This document shows positions 17,128 through 26,507 of a stretch of 64,000 bases of DNA, piece after piece (within the stretch, counting starts at the first letter, position 1; every line of letters starts with the position of its first letter). Below the pieces are notes generated by a model. It saw only the letters and a list, made by a program, of their open reading frames with translations, was not told where the DNA came from and made no database searches. The translations under genes and the position numbers were made by a program. Origin of the DNA: UBA1479 sp040216635 (GTDB lineage: Bacteria > Pseudomonadota > Alphaproteobacteria > Rhodospirillales > Casp-alpha2); assembly GCA_040216635.1 (NCBI GenBank), contig JAVJOU010000026.1:186001-250000 (forward strand). Reading direction: 5' to 3'.

Positions 17128-17891
17128 ACTGGCCCCGGGTCATTCCTGTGCTGCTCTTACGTGGACGCGGCCTTTATAAGACTCAGAAGTTCAAGGATCC
17201 GGTCTACATTGGCGACCCCCTGAACACCATCCGGCTGTTCAACGAAAAAGAAGCCAATGAAATTGTTGTTCTGGATATCGGTGCGACCACCGAAGGGCGT
17301 GGGCCAAATTTCGAATTTCTAGAAGATCTTGCCTCTGAATGCTTTATGCCTTTTGCCTATGGCGGCGGGATCACGACTACAGACGAAATCAAAAAACTGT
17401 TTTTCCTGGGCGCCGAGAAAGCCGTAATCAACGCTGGCGCCTTCGACTGTCCCGGTCTGATAGAAAACGGTGCACGGCTGTTCGGTGCTCAAAGCATCGT
17501 TGCCTCAATCGACGCGAAAAAAAAATTGTTAGGCGGATACGAAGTGGTCACGCACAACGGGACCAAGGGTCGGCGCCGTAATCCAGCTGAATTCGCGCAA
17601 GAAATGGAAGCCCGAGGCGCCGGGGAAATTTTAATCAATGCCGTAGATCACGACGGAACTCTCAGCGGTTATGATTTGGATCTGATCCGCGACGTCGCTG
17701 CGGCAGTGTCAGTCCCGGTCATTGCGTGTGGCGGAGCCAATGGACCGGCAGATTTCCGCAGGGCCGTCACAGCCGGAGCTGCAGCCGTATCCGGAGGGGC
17801 CTATTTCGTGTTCCAGGGAAGACATCGTGCCGTTCTGATCAGTTATCCCAGCGAACAAGAACTAAAAACCATGTTCACATCGGATGAATAA
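17124..17891 (+). CDS. hisF: HisF paralogue with altered catalytic site (amidotransferase partner)
   Basis: A 255-aa TIM barrel with FAYGGGI near residue 76, ASIDAKKK near residue 129, GEILINAVDHDGT and CGGANG, all clear HisF features. In true HisF the first strand carries the catalytic Asp11 after Cys9; here the matching stretch reads IPVLLLRG, so position 11 is Leu. The second catalytic Asp (in IDAK) remains. This fits a protein that conducts ammonia from HisH to the sugar amidotransferase and no longer cyclises imidazole glycerol phosphate. It lies between hisH and the WbpG-type gene. Confidence 0.87.
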   Translation: MNWPRVIPVLLLRGRGLYKTQKFKDPVYIGDPLNTIRLFNEKEANEIVVLDIGATTEGRGPNFEFLEDLASECFMPFAYGGGITTTDEIKKLFFLGAEKAVINAGAFDCPGLIENGARLFGAQSIVASIDAKKKLLGGYEVVTHNGTKGRRRNPAEFAQEMEARGAGEILINAVDHDGTLSGYDLDLIRDVAAAVSVPVIACGGANGPADFRRAVTAGAAAVSGGAYFVFQGRHRAVLISYPSEQELKTMFTSDE

Positions 17892-17894
17892 ATA

Positions 17895-20186
17895 ATGTCA
17901 TCTCATTACCAAGTCTGCATTCGTTGCGTTATGGACACAGCGGACCCTGAAATTACGTTCGATGAACACGGTGTCTGCAACCATTGCCATGCGTTCGATC
18001 TCGTTGCGGGAACCGACTGGCTGCCTGGCGAGGCTGGCAAATTACGATTGGAAAACTTGCTTGCTGAAATCAAATCCTGGGGAAAAGGCCGGGAGTATGA
18101 TTGCACGATCGGGCTTTCGGGCGGTGTCGATTCTTCATACCTAGCCTATCTTGCCGTCCGCAAATGGGGCCTACGTCCACTCGCCGTGCATGTGGATACG
18201 GGGTGGAATTCACCCTATGCCGTGCGCAACATCGAAAACCTGGTGAAGGAACTCGATATTGACCTTTTCACGTTCGTTATCGATTGGGAGGAAATGCGCG
18301 ACCTGCAGGTTGCTTTTTTGAAATCCGGCGTCGCCAACCAGGACACACCACAAGATCATGCGATCTTCGCCAAATTGTTCAGTTTCACCGCCCAGAACAA
18401 AGTGCGATACGTGCTGTCCGGCCACAACATCGCAACAGAAAGCGTGCTGCCAAGCGCGTGGGAATACACTGCCAGCGACGATCGCCATATTCGCGGCATC
18501 CACAAACGGTTCGGCACACGCCCCTTAAAAACCTTACCCATCATGTCGGTATTTCGACTGTTCCTATACAACCGCATGGCTAATTTCCGATTTCTTCCCG
18601 GGATGAAAATTGTCAAGCCACTGGACTTGGTCGATTACCGAAAAGAAACAGCGAAAGAAATTTTGGCCCGAGAAGTCGGTTGGCAGGAATACGGTGCCAA
18701 GCATTTTGAATCTCGGTTCACTAAATTCTTTCAAGCCTACTGGCTGCCGAAACGGTTCGGTTACGATAAGCGGCGAGCCCACCTGTCGAGCCTGATTCTG
18801 TCCAATCAAATGTCCCGCGAACACGCCCTGGAAGAATTGGCGAAACCCACATACCCACCCGAGGAACAGGCCGAAGACATAGAATTCGTCCGGAAAAAAC
18901 TGGAGCTCAGCGAATCTGAATTCAAACAAATACTTGATGCGTCGACCCATCATCACACGGAATATCCATCCTATGCTGGCCTTGCGAATGCCTGGCGCTT
19001 TCTTCAGAAAAGAATGCGTTCGATCAGACTAGGCGCCGTCTCGAAGCACGCCGCCAGCCCACGAAAAGACGTGCTGGATATCTGTGTTCTAGGGTCGGCC
19101 CATGACACGCATGTGGTTACGCGTGCCAGGGCCATTGCGAAACAAGGCAGCCGCGTGACGATGATTTCGCGCATACCGGGATCGACATCGGACCTTCCAG
19201 TCCTTGTCCCGCCCAGCTTAAAAACCCCGTTCGAGTTCCTCAACAAGGCCAGTGTCGCATTACCGCTTGCATGGATGATCTGGCGTCAGCGGGCCGACGT
19301 CTATTACGCCCATTATGCTGCCGAGTACGAATGCTGGCTTGCCGCGCTTCTGTTTCGGCGGCCCTTCGCCATCAATGCCATGGGATCGGACATTCTGATC
19401 GAAGCCACCGGACAACGTGGTTGGTTGCGCTCTTGGTTGACGCGCTTCGCACTGCGCTCCGCAGAAGTTATCACCGTAAAATCACCGTATCTGGCCCAAA
19501 CCTTGTTGAACCTGGGAATCGAACAACACCGAATTACGGAAACCCTTTGGGGGGTCGACCCCAAAAACTATCACCATGACATCGAAAAGCGTCAGGCCTG
19601 GCGCAAAGAATGGGGCGTCGAGGACGATACCTTCGTGGTCCTAAGCCCGCGCCCCCTGGAACAGCTTTATCGTCAGCACCTTTCCGTGCTGGCATTACCC
19701 GCTCTTCTGAAACAGGTTCCCAAAGCACTTTTGATTCTGTCCGAATTCAAACAGGATCAAAATTATCGAAGGTCCATCGAATCGATAGTCGCGGATCGCA
19801 ACCTTCAAGACCACGTGCGGTTCATCCCGGCACAGGCTGAAGTCAACATGCCCGGATTGATATCCGCAGCTGACGCCGTCGTCAGCTTGGCATATACGGA
19901 CGGCACGCCGCAAACGGTGCTAGAGGCCCAAGCTTGCGATATCCCTACAGTGATCATCGATATTCCGGACGTCCGTCATGTCTTTTCCGACCGCAAAAAC
20001 TGTTATTTCACAACAGATGATCCGGACAACATTGCAGAGGGATTGGCCACCTTGGCGAAAGACGACAACCTACGCAATACCATCATCGCCGGCGGACGGG
20101 AATTGGTGGCAAGCAAGGCCAACTTGCCGCGGGAACTGGAACGCATCGAAGAATTGTTGCGCGGCATAACCTCCAATGCACGGTAA
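17895..20186 (+). CDS. Fusion: WbpG-type N-acetyl sugar amidotransferase plus GT4 glycosyltransferase
   Basis: Residues 1 to about 376 form an N-acetyl sugar amidotransferase of the WbpG type: an N-terminal cysteine set (CIRC and CNHC) and the PP-loop GLSGGVDSS near residue 74, which activates the substrate with ATP. After a short linker, residues about 390-763 form a GT-B glycosyltransferase of family 4 (ICVLGSAHD start, AINAMGSDI, and ADAVVSLAYTDGTPQTVLEAQ near residue 655). WbpG proteins are usually about 375 aa and stand alone. The frame is continuous, so this is a genuine fusion, which may hand the amidinated sugar straight to the growing repeat unit. hisF ends three bases upstream. Confidence 0.85.
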   Translation: MSSHYQVCIRCVMDTADPEITFDEHGVCNHCHAFDLVAGTDWLPGEAGKLRLENLLAEIKSWGKGREYDCTIGLSGGVDSSYLAYLAVRKWGLRPLAVHVDTGWNSPYAVRNIENLVKELDIDLFTFVIDWEEMRDLQVAFLKSGVANQDTPQDHAIFAKLFSFTAQNKVRYVLSGHNIATESVLPSAWEYTASDDRHIRGIHKRFGTRPLKTLPIMSVFRLFLYNRMANFRFLPGMKIVKPLDLVDYRKETAKEILAREVGWQEYGAKHFESRFTKFFQAYWLPKRFGYDKRRAHLSSLILSNQMSREHALEELAKPTYPPEEQAEDIEFVRKKLELSESEFKQILDASTHHHTEYPSYAGLANAWRFLQKRMRSIRLGAVSKHAASPRKDVLDICVLGSAHDTHVVTRARAIAKQGSRVTMISRIPGSTSDLPVLVPPSLKTPFEFLNKASVALPLAWMIWRQRADVYYAHYAAEYECWLAALLFRRPFAINAMGSDILIEATGQRGWLRSWLTRFALRSAEVITVKSPYLAQTLLNLGIEQHRITETLWGVDPKNYHHDIEKRQAWRKEWGVEDDTFVVLSPRPLEQLYRQHLSVLALPALLKQVPKALLILSEFKQDQNYRRSIESIVADRNLQDHVRFIPAQAEVNMPGLISAADAVVSLAYTDGTPQTVLEAQACDIPTVIIDIPDVRHVFSDRKNCYFTTDDPDNIAEGLATLAKDDNLRNTIIAGGRELVASKANLPRELERIEELLRGITSNAR

Positions 20187-20223
20187 TCAATCAATTCGGC
20201 TCATGTCCCGGGACGTATAAGGC

Positions 20224-22161
20224 ATGTGCGGATTGGCTGGAATTCTCGCCCCACGGCTGTCGGCACCATTAGTGTCGAGCATCCGTGCGATGACGGCGCC
20301 ACTGACCCATCGCGGCCCCGACGCCGATGGTGTTTGGACCGACGATAGTGCCGGCATCGCCTTGGGTCATCGGCGGCTGTCGATCATTGATACCAGTCCG
20401 GCCGGTGCACAGCCCATGGCGTCTCCATGCGGACGCTACGTCATTGCCTACAACGGCGAGGTCTATAACGCCGAGGACCTTCGGGCCGAGCTGGCGCAAG
20501 CCGGGCATACGCCCAATTATCGCGGTCATTCCGACACAGAAGTTATCCTGGCCGCATTCGCCCATTGGGGCGTGCGGAAGACGGTCGAAAAACTGATCGG
20601 CATGTTCGCCTTCGCCCTTTGGGACCGGGAGCAGGCCTGCCTGACCCTGGCACGTGACCGCCTGGGCATCAAACCGTTGTATTGGGGCGAGACCGCGGAC
20701 CTGTTCCTGTTCGCATCGGAACTGAAAGCCGTTGTCGCCCACCCAAAGTTCAAACCGGAAATCGATCCCGCCGCGCTGGCCGCCTTCATGCGTTACAACT
20801 ACGTGCCGGCACCGGCGTCCATATATAAAGGCGTGTTCAAGCTGGAACCGGGATGCCTCGTCATCAAGCGCGCCGGCCAGGACGCACGCATCGAACGGTA
20901 TTGGGATTTGCGCCGGATCGCCCGTGACGGTCAGGCCGCCCCCCGGGACTTGAACGACGCCGACGCCATCAACGAAGCCGACCGCCTGATCGGCGATGCA
21001 GTCAAACGGCGGATGATTTCAGACGTGCCCTTGGGCGCGTTCCTGTCGGGCGGCATCGATTCATCGACCGTGGCCGCGCTGATGCAGGCGCAAAGCAGCG
21101 CGCCGGTGAAGACCTTTTCCATCGGCTTCGACGTCGACGGGTTCAACGAAGCCCCCCATGCCGCCGCCGTCGCCCGGCACTTGGGAACGGACCACACGGA
21201 GCTTTACGTCGACCCGCGGCAGGCCTTGGATGTGATCCCCCGGCTGCCCGATTTCTATGACGAACCGTTCGCCGATTCCTCGCAAATTCCAACCTATCTG
21301 GTTTCGGCCCTGACCCGCGACCACGTGACCGTCGCCCTTTCCGGTGATGGCGGCGACGAGGTTTTCGCAGGTTACACCCGATACACCTGGGGCGATTTGT
21401 TGCGCCGACGCACGGGAAACATTCCCCGGCCGATCCGGGCCGGGGCGGCCGGCATGCTGCGGACCTTAAGCGAGGACACCTGGGATCGGCTGCTGTCGAT
21501 CCTGCCCGCATCCTGCCTGCCCAGCCATCCCGGCCAGAAAATGCACAAACTTGCGGACGTCCTGGCCCTGCCCGACGACATGGCTTTGTACCGCCGTCTG
21601 ATCACCGCATGGAACGATTCGGCGGCATTGGTGCCGGGGGCAATTGAAACGCCGACCGTTGCCTGGGACGATACCGTGCGCGACGACGTGCCCGCCTTCA
21701 TGGAATGCATGCAGCTGCTGGATACCCTGACCTATTTGCCCGATGATATCCTGACCAAGGTCGACCGGGCCTCGATGGCCGTGTCGCTGGAGGCCCGCGT
21801 GCCGCTGCTGGACCACCGCGTGGTCGAATTCGCCTGGTCCCTGCCCCGGCACATGCGCCAACGCGACGGCCAGGGAAAATGGCTGTTGCGCCGGGTGCTG
21901 GACCGCTACGTCCCGCAGCCGATCACCGACCGTCCCAAGATGGGGTTCGGCATTCCCGTCGATCACTGGATCAAAGGGCCGCTGCGTGAATGGGCCGAAG
22001 ATTTGTTGTCGCCGGCGGCCCTTGCCGAAGGCGGCCTGCTCAACCCCGCCCCCATCCGCCATGCCTGGGACGAACATCTGGCAGGCACCCGCAACCGCAC
22101 GACGGAGTTGTGGTGCGTGTTGATGTTCCAAGCTTGGCGCCAACGCTGGATGATGGGGTAA
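20224..22161 (+). CDS. asnB: Asparagine synthase-type glutamine amidotransferase (first of two)
   Basis: A 645-aa protein starting with MCG, so Cys2 is the N-terminal nucleophile of the class II glutaminase domain (residues 2 to about 215, with HRRLSIID and YNGEVYN). The synthetase domain follows with PP-loop SGGIDSS near residue 277 and SGDGGDE near residue 375. Such enzymes make asparagine, but in polysaccharide loci they also convert uronic acids to uronamides. The locus makes uronic-acid amino sugars, so glycan amidation is likely. A second copy follows after five bases. Confidence 0.88.
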   Translation: MCGLAGILAPRLSAPLVSSIRAMTAPLTHRGPDADGVWTDDSAGIALGHRRLSIIDTSPAGAQPMASPCGRYVIAYNGEVYNAEDLRAELAQAGHTPNYRGHSDTEVILAAFAHWGVRKTVEKLIGMFAFALWDREQACLTLARDRLGIKPLYWGETADLFLFASELKAVVAHPKFKPEIDPAALAAFMRYNYVPAPASIYKGVFKLEPGCLVIKRAGQDARIERYWDLRRIARDGQAAPRDLNDADAINEADRLIGDAVKRRMISDVPLGAFLSGGIDSSTVAALMQAQSSAPVKTFSIGFDVDGFNEAPHAAAVARHLGTDHTELYVDPRQALDVIPRLPDFYDEPFADSSQIPTYLVSALTRDHVTVALSGDGGDEVFAGYTRYTWGDLLRRRTGNIPRPIRAGAAGMLRTLSEDTWDRLLSILPASCLPSHPGQKMHKLADVLALPDDMALYRRLITAWNDSAALVPGAIETPTVAWDDTVRDDVPAFMECMQLLDTLTYLPDDILTKVDRASMAVSLEARVPLLDHRVVEFAWSLPRHMRQRDGQGKWLLRRVLDRYVPQPITDRPKMGFGIPVDHWIKGPLREWAEDLLSPAALAEGGLLNPAPIRHAWDEHLAGTRNRTTELWCVLMFQAWRQRWMMG

Positions 22162-22166
22162 GGATC

Positions 22167-24101
22167 ATGTGCGGAATCGCAGGCATCATCGCCGGACCCG
22201 GGCGGACGGTCGACAAACTGGAACTGGCGCGCTTGAGCCAAGCCATCCGGCACCGCGGCCCGGATGACCAGGGGGCCTGCGCATGGTCCGCCGACGGCCG
22301 CCTGACACCGGCGACCGACTGCGGCGACCTGGCACCGGGTGCCGTAGCAGGCCTGGCCCACCGCAGACTGTCGATTATCGATACGGGCCCCGGCGGACAC
22401 CAGCCGATGATCACCCCCGATGGCCGATATGCGCTGATCACCAACGGCGAGATCTACAATTACCTGGAACTGCGCAAGGAACTGGAAACCGAAGGCTGGG
22501 ACTTTCACACCCAATCGGATACGGAAGTTCTGTTGGCCGCGCTTGTCCGATGGGGGGTCGAGAAAACCCTGCCGCGTCTGGTCGGCATGTTCGCTTTCGC
22601 CTTTCTGGAAACCGCCACCCGCAGCTTGACCCTGGCGCGAGACCCGTTCGGGATCAAACCGTTGATGTGGGCCTTGCGCGGCCATGATCTTGCCTTCGCG
22701 TCGGAACCGGCAGCCTTGCTGGAATTGGATGGCCTGAAGCGCGCCGTCGATCCGCAGGCGCTTTATGACTACCTTCGCTTCGGCTTGACCGACCAGGGCG
22801 CGCAAACCTTGTTCCAAGGCATGCACCACCTGCCGCCGGGCACCTGGGCGAAAATCGATCTGGACCGGCCATGCGCCCCCGACCCCGTTCGCTATTGGCA
22901 GCCGCGCACGGAACCGGTTTCCAACATTGGGTTCGACGAAGCCGCGGCCGAACTTTCCCGCCTGTTCCGGGATTCCGTGCGCCTGCATCTGCGCGCCGAC
23001 GTGCCCGTGGGGGCGGCGCTGTCGGGCGGGATTGATTCGTCTGCCGTCGCCTGCGCCATGCGCCAGGCCGAAGGCGATGCCCTGGACCTGCACACCTTTT
23101 CCTTTACCGCACCCGGCAGCCCGTTCGATGAAGACGCCTGGGCCGACCGGGCCGGCCACGCCGCGCGCGCGACCATGCACAAGACGACCTCGACCGGGGC
23201 CGCCTTGTCCGAAGGCCTGGACGATTTGATCCGCGTCCAGGGAGAGCCCTTTGGATCGACCAGCATTTTTGCGCAAAACCGCGTCTATGCCCTGGTCAAA
23301 CAAGCCAAGATCAAGGTCACTCTGGACGGCCAAGGTGCCGACGAAATTCTGGCTGGCTACGTGCCGTTTTTCGCGGCCCGCCTGGCAAGCATGTTGCGGG
23401 GCGGCAATGTCGTTGGCGCAGCCCGTCTTTTATGCGCCGCGAAAGATCAGGCCGGCGGTCTGGGGATGCTTGCGCGGGCCGCCCGCTTTATTCTGCCGAC
23501 CGGGGGACAGGCCCTTGCCCGGCGCCTGATCGGCGAAGACCTGGTGCCCGATTGGATCGACGGACGCTGGCTTGCGTCGAACGGCGTGAATGTCCGCGCG
23601 CCCCAAAAACCGCGGCGGGGCCGGGTGCTGATGGGCGAACTTGCGGAAAGCCTGGAAGCCCGTGTTCTGCCCGCGCTGTTGCGGTATCAGGACCGCAACG
23701 CCATGTCCTATTCGATCGAAAGCCGGGTACCTTTTCTGACAACGGAGATCGTCGATTTTGTTTACAGCCTGCCGGAACGTTATCTGATTTCCGACCGGGG
23801 GGAGACCAAATCCGTGTTCCGCGCCGCCATGCGCGGTCTGGTGCCGGGCGACATCCTGGACCGGCGGGACAAGATCGGATTCATCACCCCCCAGGACGAA
23901 TGGCTGCGTGAAACGGGCGGATGGCTGGCGACTTTGATCGACAGCGACGCGGCCCGTGCCGTGCCGATGATCCGCCATCCTGTGCTTTCCCAAAGCATCA
24001 ACGCGCTGATCAAAGGCGGCGGTCCCATGCCGCAACACGTGTGGCGGGCCGCTAATCTGATCCGCTGGGCCGAACTGCACCAAGTGGAGTTCGCGACATG
24101 A
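22167..24101 (+). CDS. asnB: Asparagine synthase-type glutamine amidotransferase (second of two)
   Basis: The ATG at 22167 puts Cys2 (MCGIAGII) at the mature N-terminus, giving 644 aa. It has HRRLSIID, a glutaminase core, PP-loop SGGIDSS near residue 284 and LDGQGADE near residue 388, which differs from the SGDGGDE of its neighbour. An extra segment of about 15 residues between HRGPDDQ and HRRLSIID is absent from the first copy. The two copies are clearly diverged, so recent duplication is unlikely and different substrates are probable. The end overlaps the next methyltransferase start (ATGA). Confidence 0.87.
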   Translation: MCGIAGIIAGPGRTVDKLELARLSQAIRHRGPDDQGACAWSADGRLTPATDCGDLAPGAVAGLAHRRLSIIDTGPGGHQPMITPDGRYALITNGEIYNYLELRKELETEGWDFHTQSDTEVLLAALVRWGVEKTLPRLVGMFAFAFLETATRSLTLARDPFGIKPLMWALRGHDLAFASEPAALLELDGLKRAVDPQALYDYLRFGLTDQGAQTLFQGMHHLPPGTWAKIDLDRPCAPDPVRYWQPRTEPVSNIGFDEAAAELSRLFRDSVRLHLRADVPVGAALSGGIDSSAVACAMRQAEGDALDLHTFSFTAPGSPFDEDAWADRAGHAARATMHKTTSTGAALSEGLDDLIRVQGEPFGSTSIFAQNRVYALVKQAKIKVTLDGQGADEILAGYVPFFAARLASMLRGGNVVGAARLLCAAKDQAGGLGMLARAARFILPTGGQALARRLIGEDLVPDWIDGRWLASNGVNVRAPQKPRRGRVLMGELAESLEARVLPALLRYQDRNAMSYSIESRVPFLTTEIVDFVYSLPERYLISDRGETKSVFRAAMRGLVPGDILDRRDKIGFITPQDEWLRETGGWLATLIDSDAARAVPMIRHPVLSQSINALIKGGGPMPQHVWRAANLIRWAELHQVEFAT

Positions 24102-24949
24102 GCGATATGCCGCTCGGTATCGCTGGCCTTCTCGAAAAAGGCGGCAACCTGCGCCTGAGCACAGGAGGCGGGGATGATTGGCGCGCGGTCAACGAGGCTT
24201 CGTTGGCGGAATACCGCGCCCATCACGGCGCCGAGCAGTATCCGACGGCGACGCTCGAGACCATGGCCATGTTCGAAGGCTTTGTCGCCAAATGGGGCGG
24301 TATTTGGGGCGCGGACTCGGCCATTGACCTGGGTTGCGGGATCGGCACCAACCTACCGCCTTATGTGCGGACCATTGCCGCGTCGATCCCCTATGTCGGG
24401 CTGGATCCTTTGGACGAAAACCCGGAGCGGGATTATCCGTTCATCTGCGGACGGTTGGAAGACCTGGCCGCCTGCAAGTTGGACAAAAAATTCGGCATGG
24501 CCTTGTTTGTAACCTCGCTCGATCACTTCGAGGATGCTAGGAACGCCATAGCGCTGGCTGGCAAGATCACCGATGGAGGGCATGTCGTGATCTGGTGCGG
24601 TCTCCACGATTCCCATCTGATCGCGCGCAGCGATCTGACAACCCGGATTTCCCGTCTGTGCCAAGACAACCGATCTTTTCTAACCCGAACCGCCGCCTTT
24701 CTGACCCTTGCTGTGCTGACCTGGCCGCGCGTCGCCTGGGCGCTGGTTCACCGCGAAAAAAATCTGGCCATAGGGCGTCCGCTGGACAATCTTCATTTCC
24801 ACTACTTCACCGAGGAAAGCTTTCGCACTCTCCTCGACGAAGCAGGTACTGTTCACGAATTCTCACTTTGCCCGGGCACGAACAGTGCCTTTGCCGCCGT
24901 GACACTTTTCCCCAAGTCGAAAAAATCAGCGCCTCATGACAACGCATAA
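24098..24949 (+). CDS. Class I SAM-dependent methyltransferase
   Basis: A 283-aa protein with the SAM motif AIDLGCGIGTN near residue 75 and GGHVVIWCG near residue 163, the usual strand after motif III. Upstream residues (YRAHHGAEQYPTATLETM) are not recognised. It overlaps the AsnB-type gene by four bases and the WbpB-D fusion by 14, so it is translated within the same unit. The likely role is O-methylation of a repeat-unit sugar or capping of the chain; neither can be shown from sequence. Confidence 0.75.
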   Translation: MSDMPLGIAGLLEKGGNLRLSTGGGDDWRAVNEASLAEYRAHHGAEQYPTATLETMAMFEGFVAKWGGIWGADSAIDLGCGIGTNLPPYVRTIAASIPYVGLDPLDENPERDYPFICGRLEDLAACKLDKKFGMALFVTSLDHFEDARNAIALAGKITDGGHVVIWCGLHDSHLIARSDLTTRISRLCQDNRSFLTRTAAFLTLAVLTWPRVAWALVHREKNLAIGRPLDNLHFHYFTEESFRTLLDEAGTVHEFSLCPGTNSAFAAVTLFPKSKKSAPHDNA

Positions 24950-26507
24950 CGCCATACCACCTCAGATTGCCGTCATCGGCTGCGGCCATTGGGGCAAGAA
25001 CCACGTGCGCAACTTCCATGCGCTGGGTGCGCTCGCCGCCGTGACCGATGCCAACGCGGACCTGGCCCGGACCATGTCGGAAACCTACGGCGTCCCCGTC
25101 AAGGATTATGCCGACATCCTGGCCGACCCCGCCATCTCTGGCGTCGTCATCGCCGCCCCCGCCGAAACCCACGGCGCCCTGGCGACCCAAGCCCTGGACG
25201 CCGGCAAGCATGTGTTCGTTGAAAAGCCCCTGGCCCTGACCGTGGCTGAGGCCGAAGACGTCCTGGACGCCGCCGAAAAGGCCGGGCGCATTCTCATGGT
25301 CGGCCATCTGCTGCAGTATCACCCGGCCTTCATCAAATTGGTCGAGATGGTCCGTGCGGGCGATTTGGGCAATCTGCAATACCTCTATTCCAACCGGCTG
25401 AACCTGGGCAAGATCCGGCGCGAGGAAAACGCGCTGTGGTCCTTCGCCCCCCACGACATTTCCATGATCTTGGGGCTGGTCGGCGACGAGCCGTCGGAGG
25501 TCCGCGCCGAAGGCGGCAGCTACCTGCACGACGTCATCGCCGATGTCACGACCACCCATCTGACTTTTCCCGGCGGGGTACAGGCCCATGTGTTCGTGTC
25601 CTGGCTGCATCCCTTCAAGGAACAAAAGCTGGTCGTCGTCGGCGACAAGGCCATGGCCGTGTTCAACGACGGCGAGCCCTGGGACAGCAAACTGCTGATC
25701 TATCCCCACCGCATCGACTGGCAGGACGGGGTGCCGACCCCGGAAAAGGCCGATGCGGAACCGGTCGCCTTGGAACAAAGCGAACCCTTGCGTGACGAAT
25801 GCCAACATTTTCTGGATTGCATCGCAACGGGCGGTACACCGCGCACGGACGGGGCCGAGGGCATGCGGGTATTAAGCGTATTGGAGCGGGCGGAGAACGA
25901 TATGAGCGCCACCAGAAACAAAGCCCAGGGCGGCCGGTTCCCCGGCGCCGCGATTCACGAGACCGCCGTGGTCGATGACGGCGTGGCGATCGGCGAGGGC
26001 AGCAAGATCTGGCATTTCTCCCACGTTCTTCCCGGCACCACGGTCGGCAGGAATGTGGTCGTCGGGCAGAATGCCTCGATCGGCCCGGACGTGACCATCG
26101 GCGATAACTGTAAGATTCAGAACAACGTCAGCGTCTACAAAGGCGTAACCTTGGCCGACGGCGTGTTCTGCGGACCGAGCTGCGTGTTCACCAACGTGCT
26201 GACCCCGCGTGCCGAGGTCGACCGCAAGGACGACTTCCGCGAAACGCCGGTCGGCCGGGGGGCCACCATCGGCGCCAACGCGACCATCGTCTGCGGCCAT
26301 GAACTGGGCGAATACTGCATGATCGCCGCCGGCGCCGTGATCACAACGGACGTCCCGGCCCATGCCCTGATGGCGGGCGTGCCGGCGCGGCGCATCGGCT
26401 GGGTCAGCCATGCGGGCGAACGCCTGGGCGACGATCTGATCTGTCCGCGCGAAAATCGTAAATACAAAGCCACCGACGGCGACACATTGGAAGAAATCAA
26501 GACATGA
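24936..26507 (+). CDS. Fusion: UDP-GlcNAcA 3-dehydrogenase (WbpB type) plus 3-N-acetyltransferase (WbpD type)
   Basis: Residues 1 to about 318 are a Gfo/Idh/MocA dehydrogenase (AVIGCGHWGKNH at residues 12-23, FVEKPLAL near residue 95). Residues about 330-523 are a left-handed beta-helix acetyltransferase with hexapeptide repeats (VVGQNASIGPDVTIGDN) and KIQNNVSVYKGV, matching WbpD/WlbB. WbpB oxidises UDP-GlcNAcA at C3, WbpE transaminates, and WbpD acetylates the new 3-amino group. In Pseudomonas and Bordetella the two are separate genes. Here the frame is continuous and the matching aminotransferase gene overlaps the 3' end. Confidence 0.9.
   Translation: MTTHNAIPPQIAVIGCGHWGKNHVRNFHALGALAAVTDANADLARTMSETYGVPVKDYADILADPAISGVVIAAPAETHGALATQALDAGKHVFVEKPLALTVAEAEDVLDAAEKAGRILMVGHLLQYHPAFIKLVEMVRAGDLGNLQYLYSNRLNLGKIRREENALWSFAPHDISMILGLVGDEPSEVRAEGGSYLHDVIADVTTTHLTFPGGVQAHVFVSWLHPFKEQKLVVVGDKAMAVFNDGEPWDSKLLIYPHRIDWQDGVPTPEKADAEPVALEQSEPLRDECQHFLDCIATGGTPRTDGAEGMRVLSVLERAENDMSATRNKAQGGRFPGAAIHETAVVDDGVAIGEGSKIWHFSHVLPGTTVGRNVVVGQNASIGPDVTIGDNCKIQNNVSVYKGVTLADGVFCGPSCVFTNVLTPRAEVDRKDDFRETPVGRGATIGANATIVCGHELGEYCMIAAGAVITTDVPAHALMAGVPARRIGWVSHAGERLGDDLICPRENRKYKATDGDTLEEIKT

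Noticed and set aside
16504..17891. HisH and HisF as part of histidine biosynthesis
   Set aside because: No other his genes are adjacent, HisF lacks Asp11, and a WbpG-type amidotransferase follows directly.
21963..23333. 456-codon minus-strand frame across the two asparagine-synthase genes
   Set aside because: Antisense shadow of well-supported AsnB-type genes on the plus strand.
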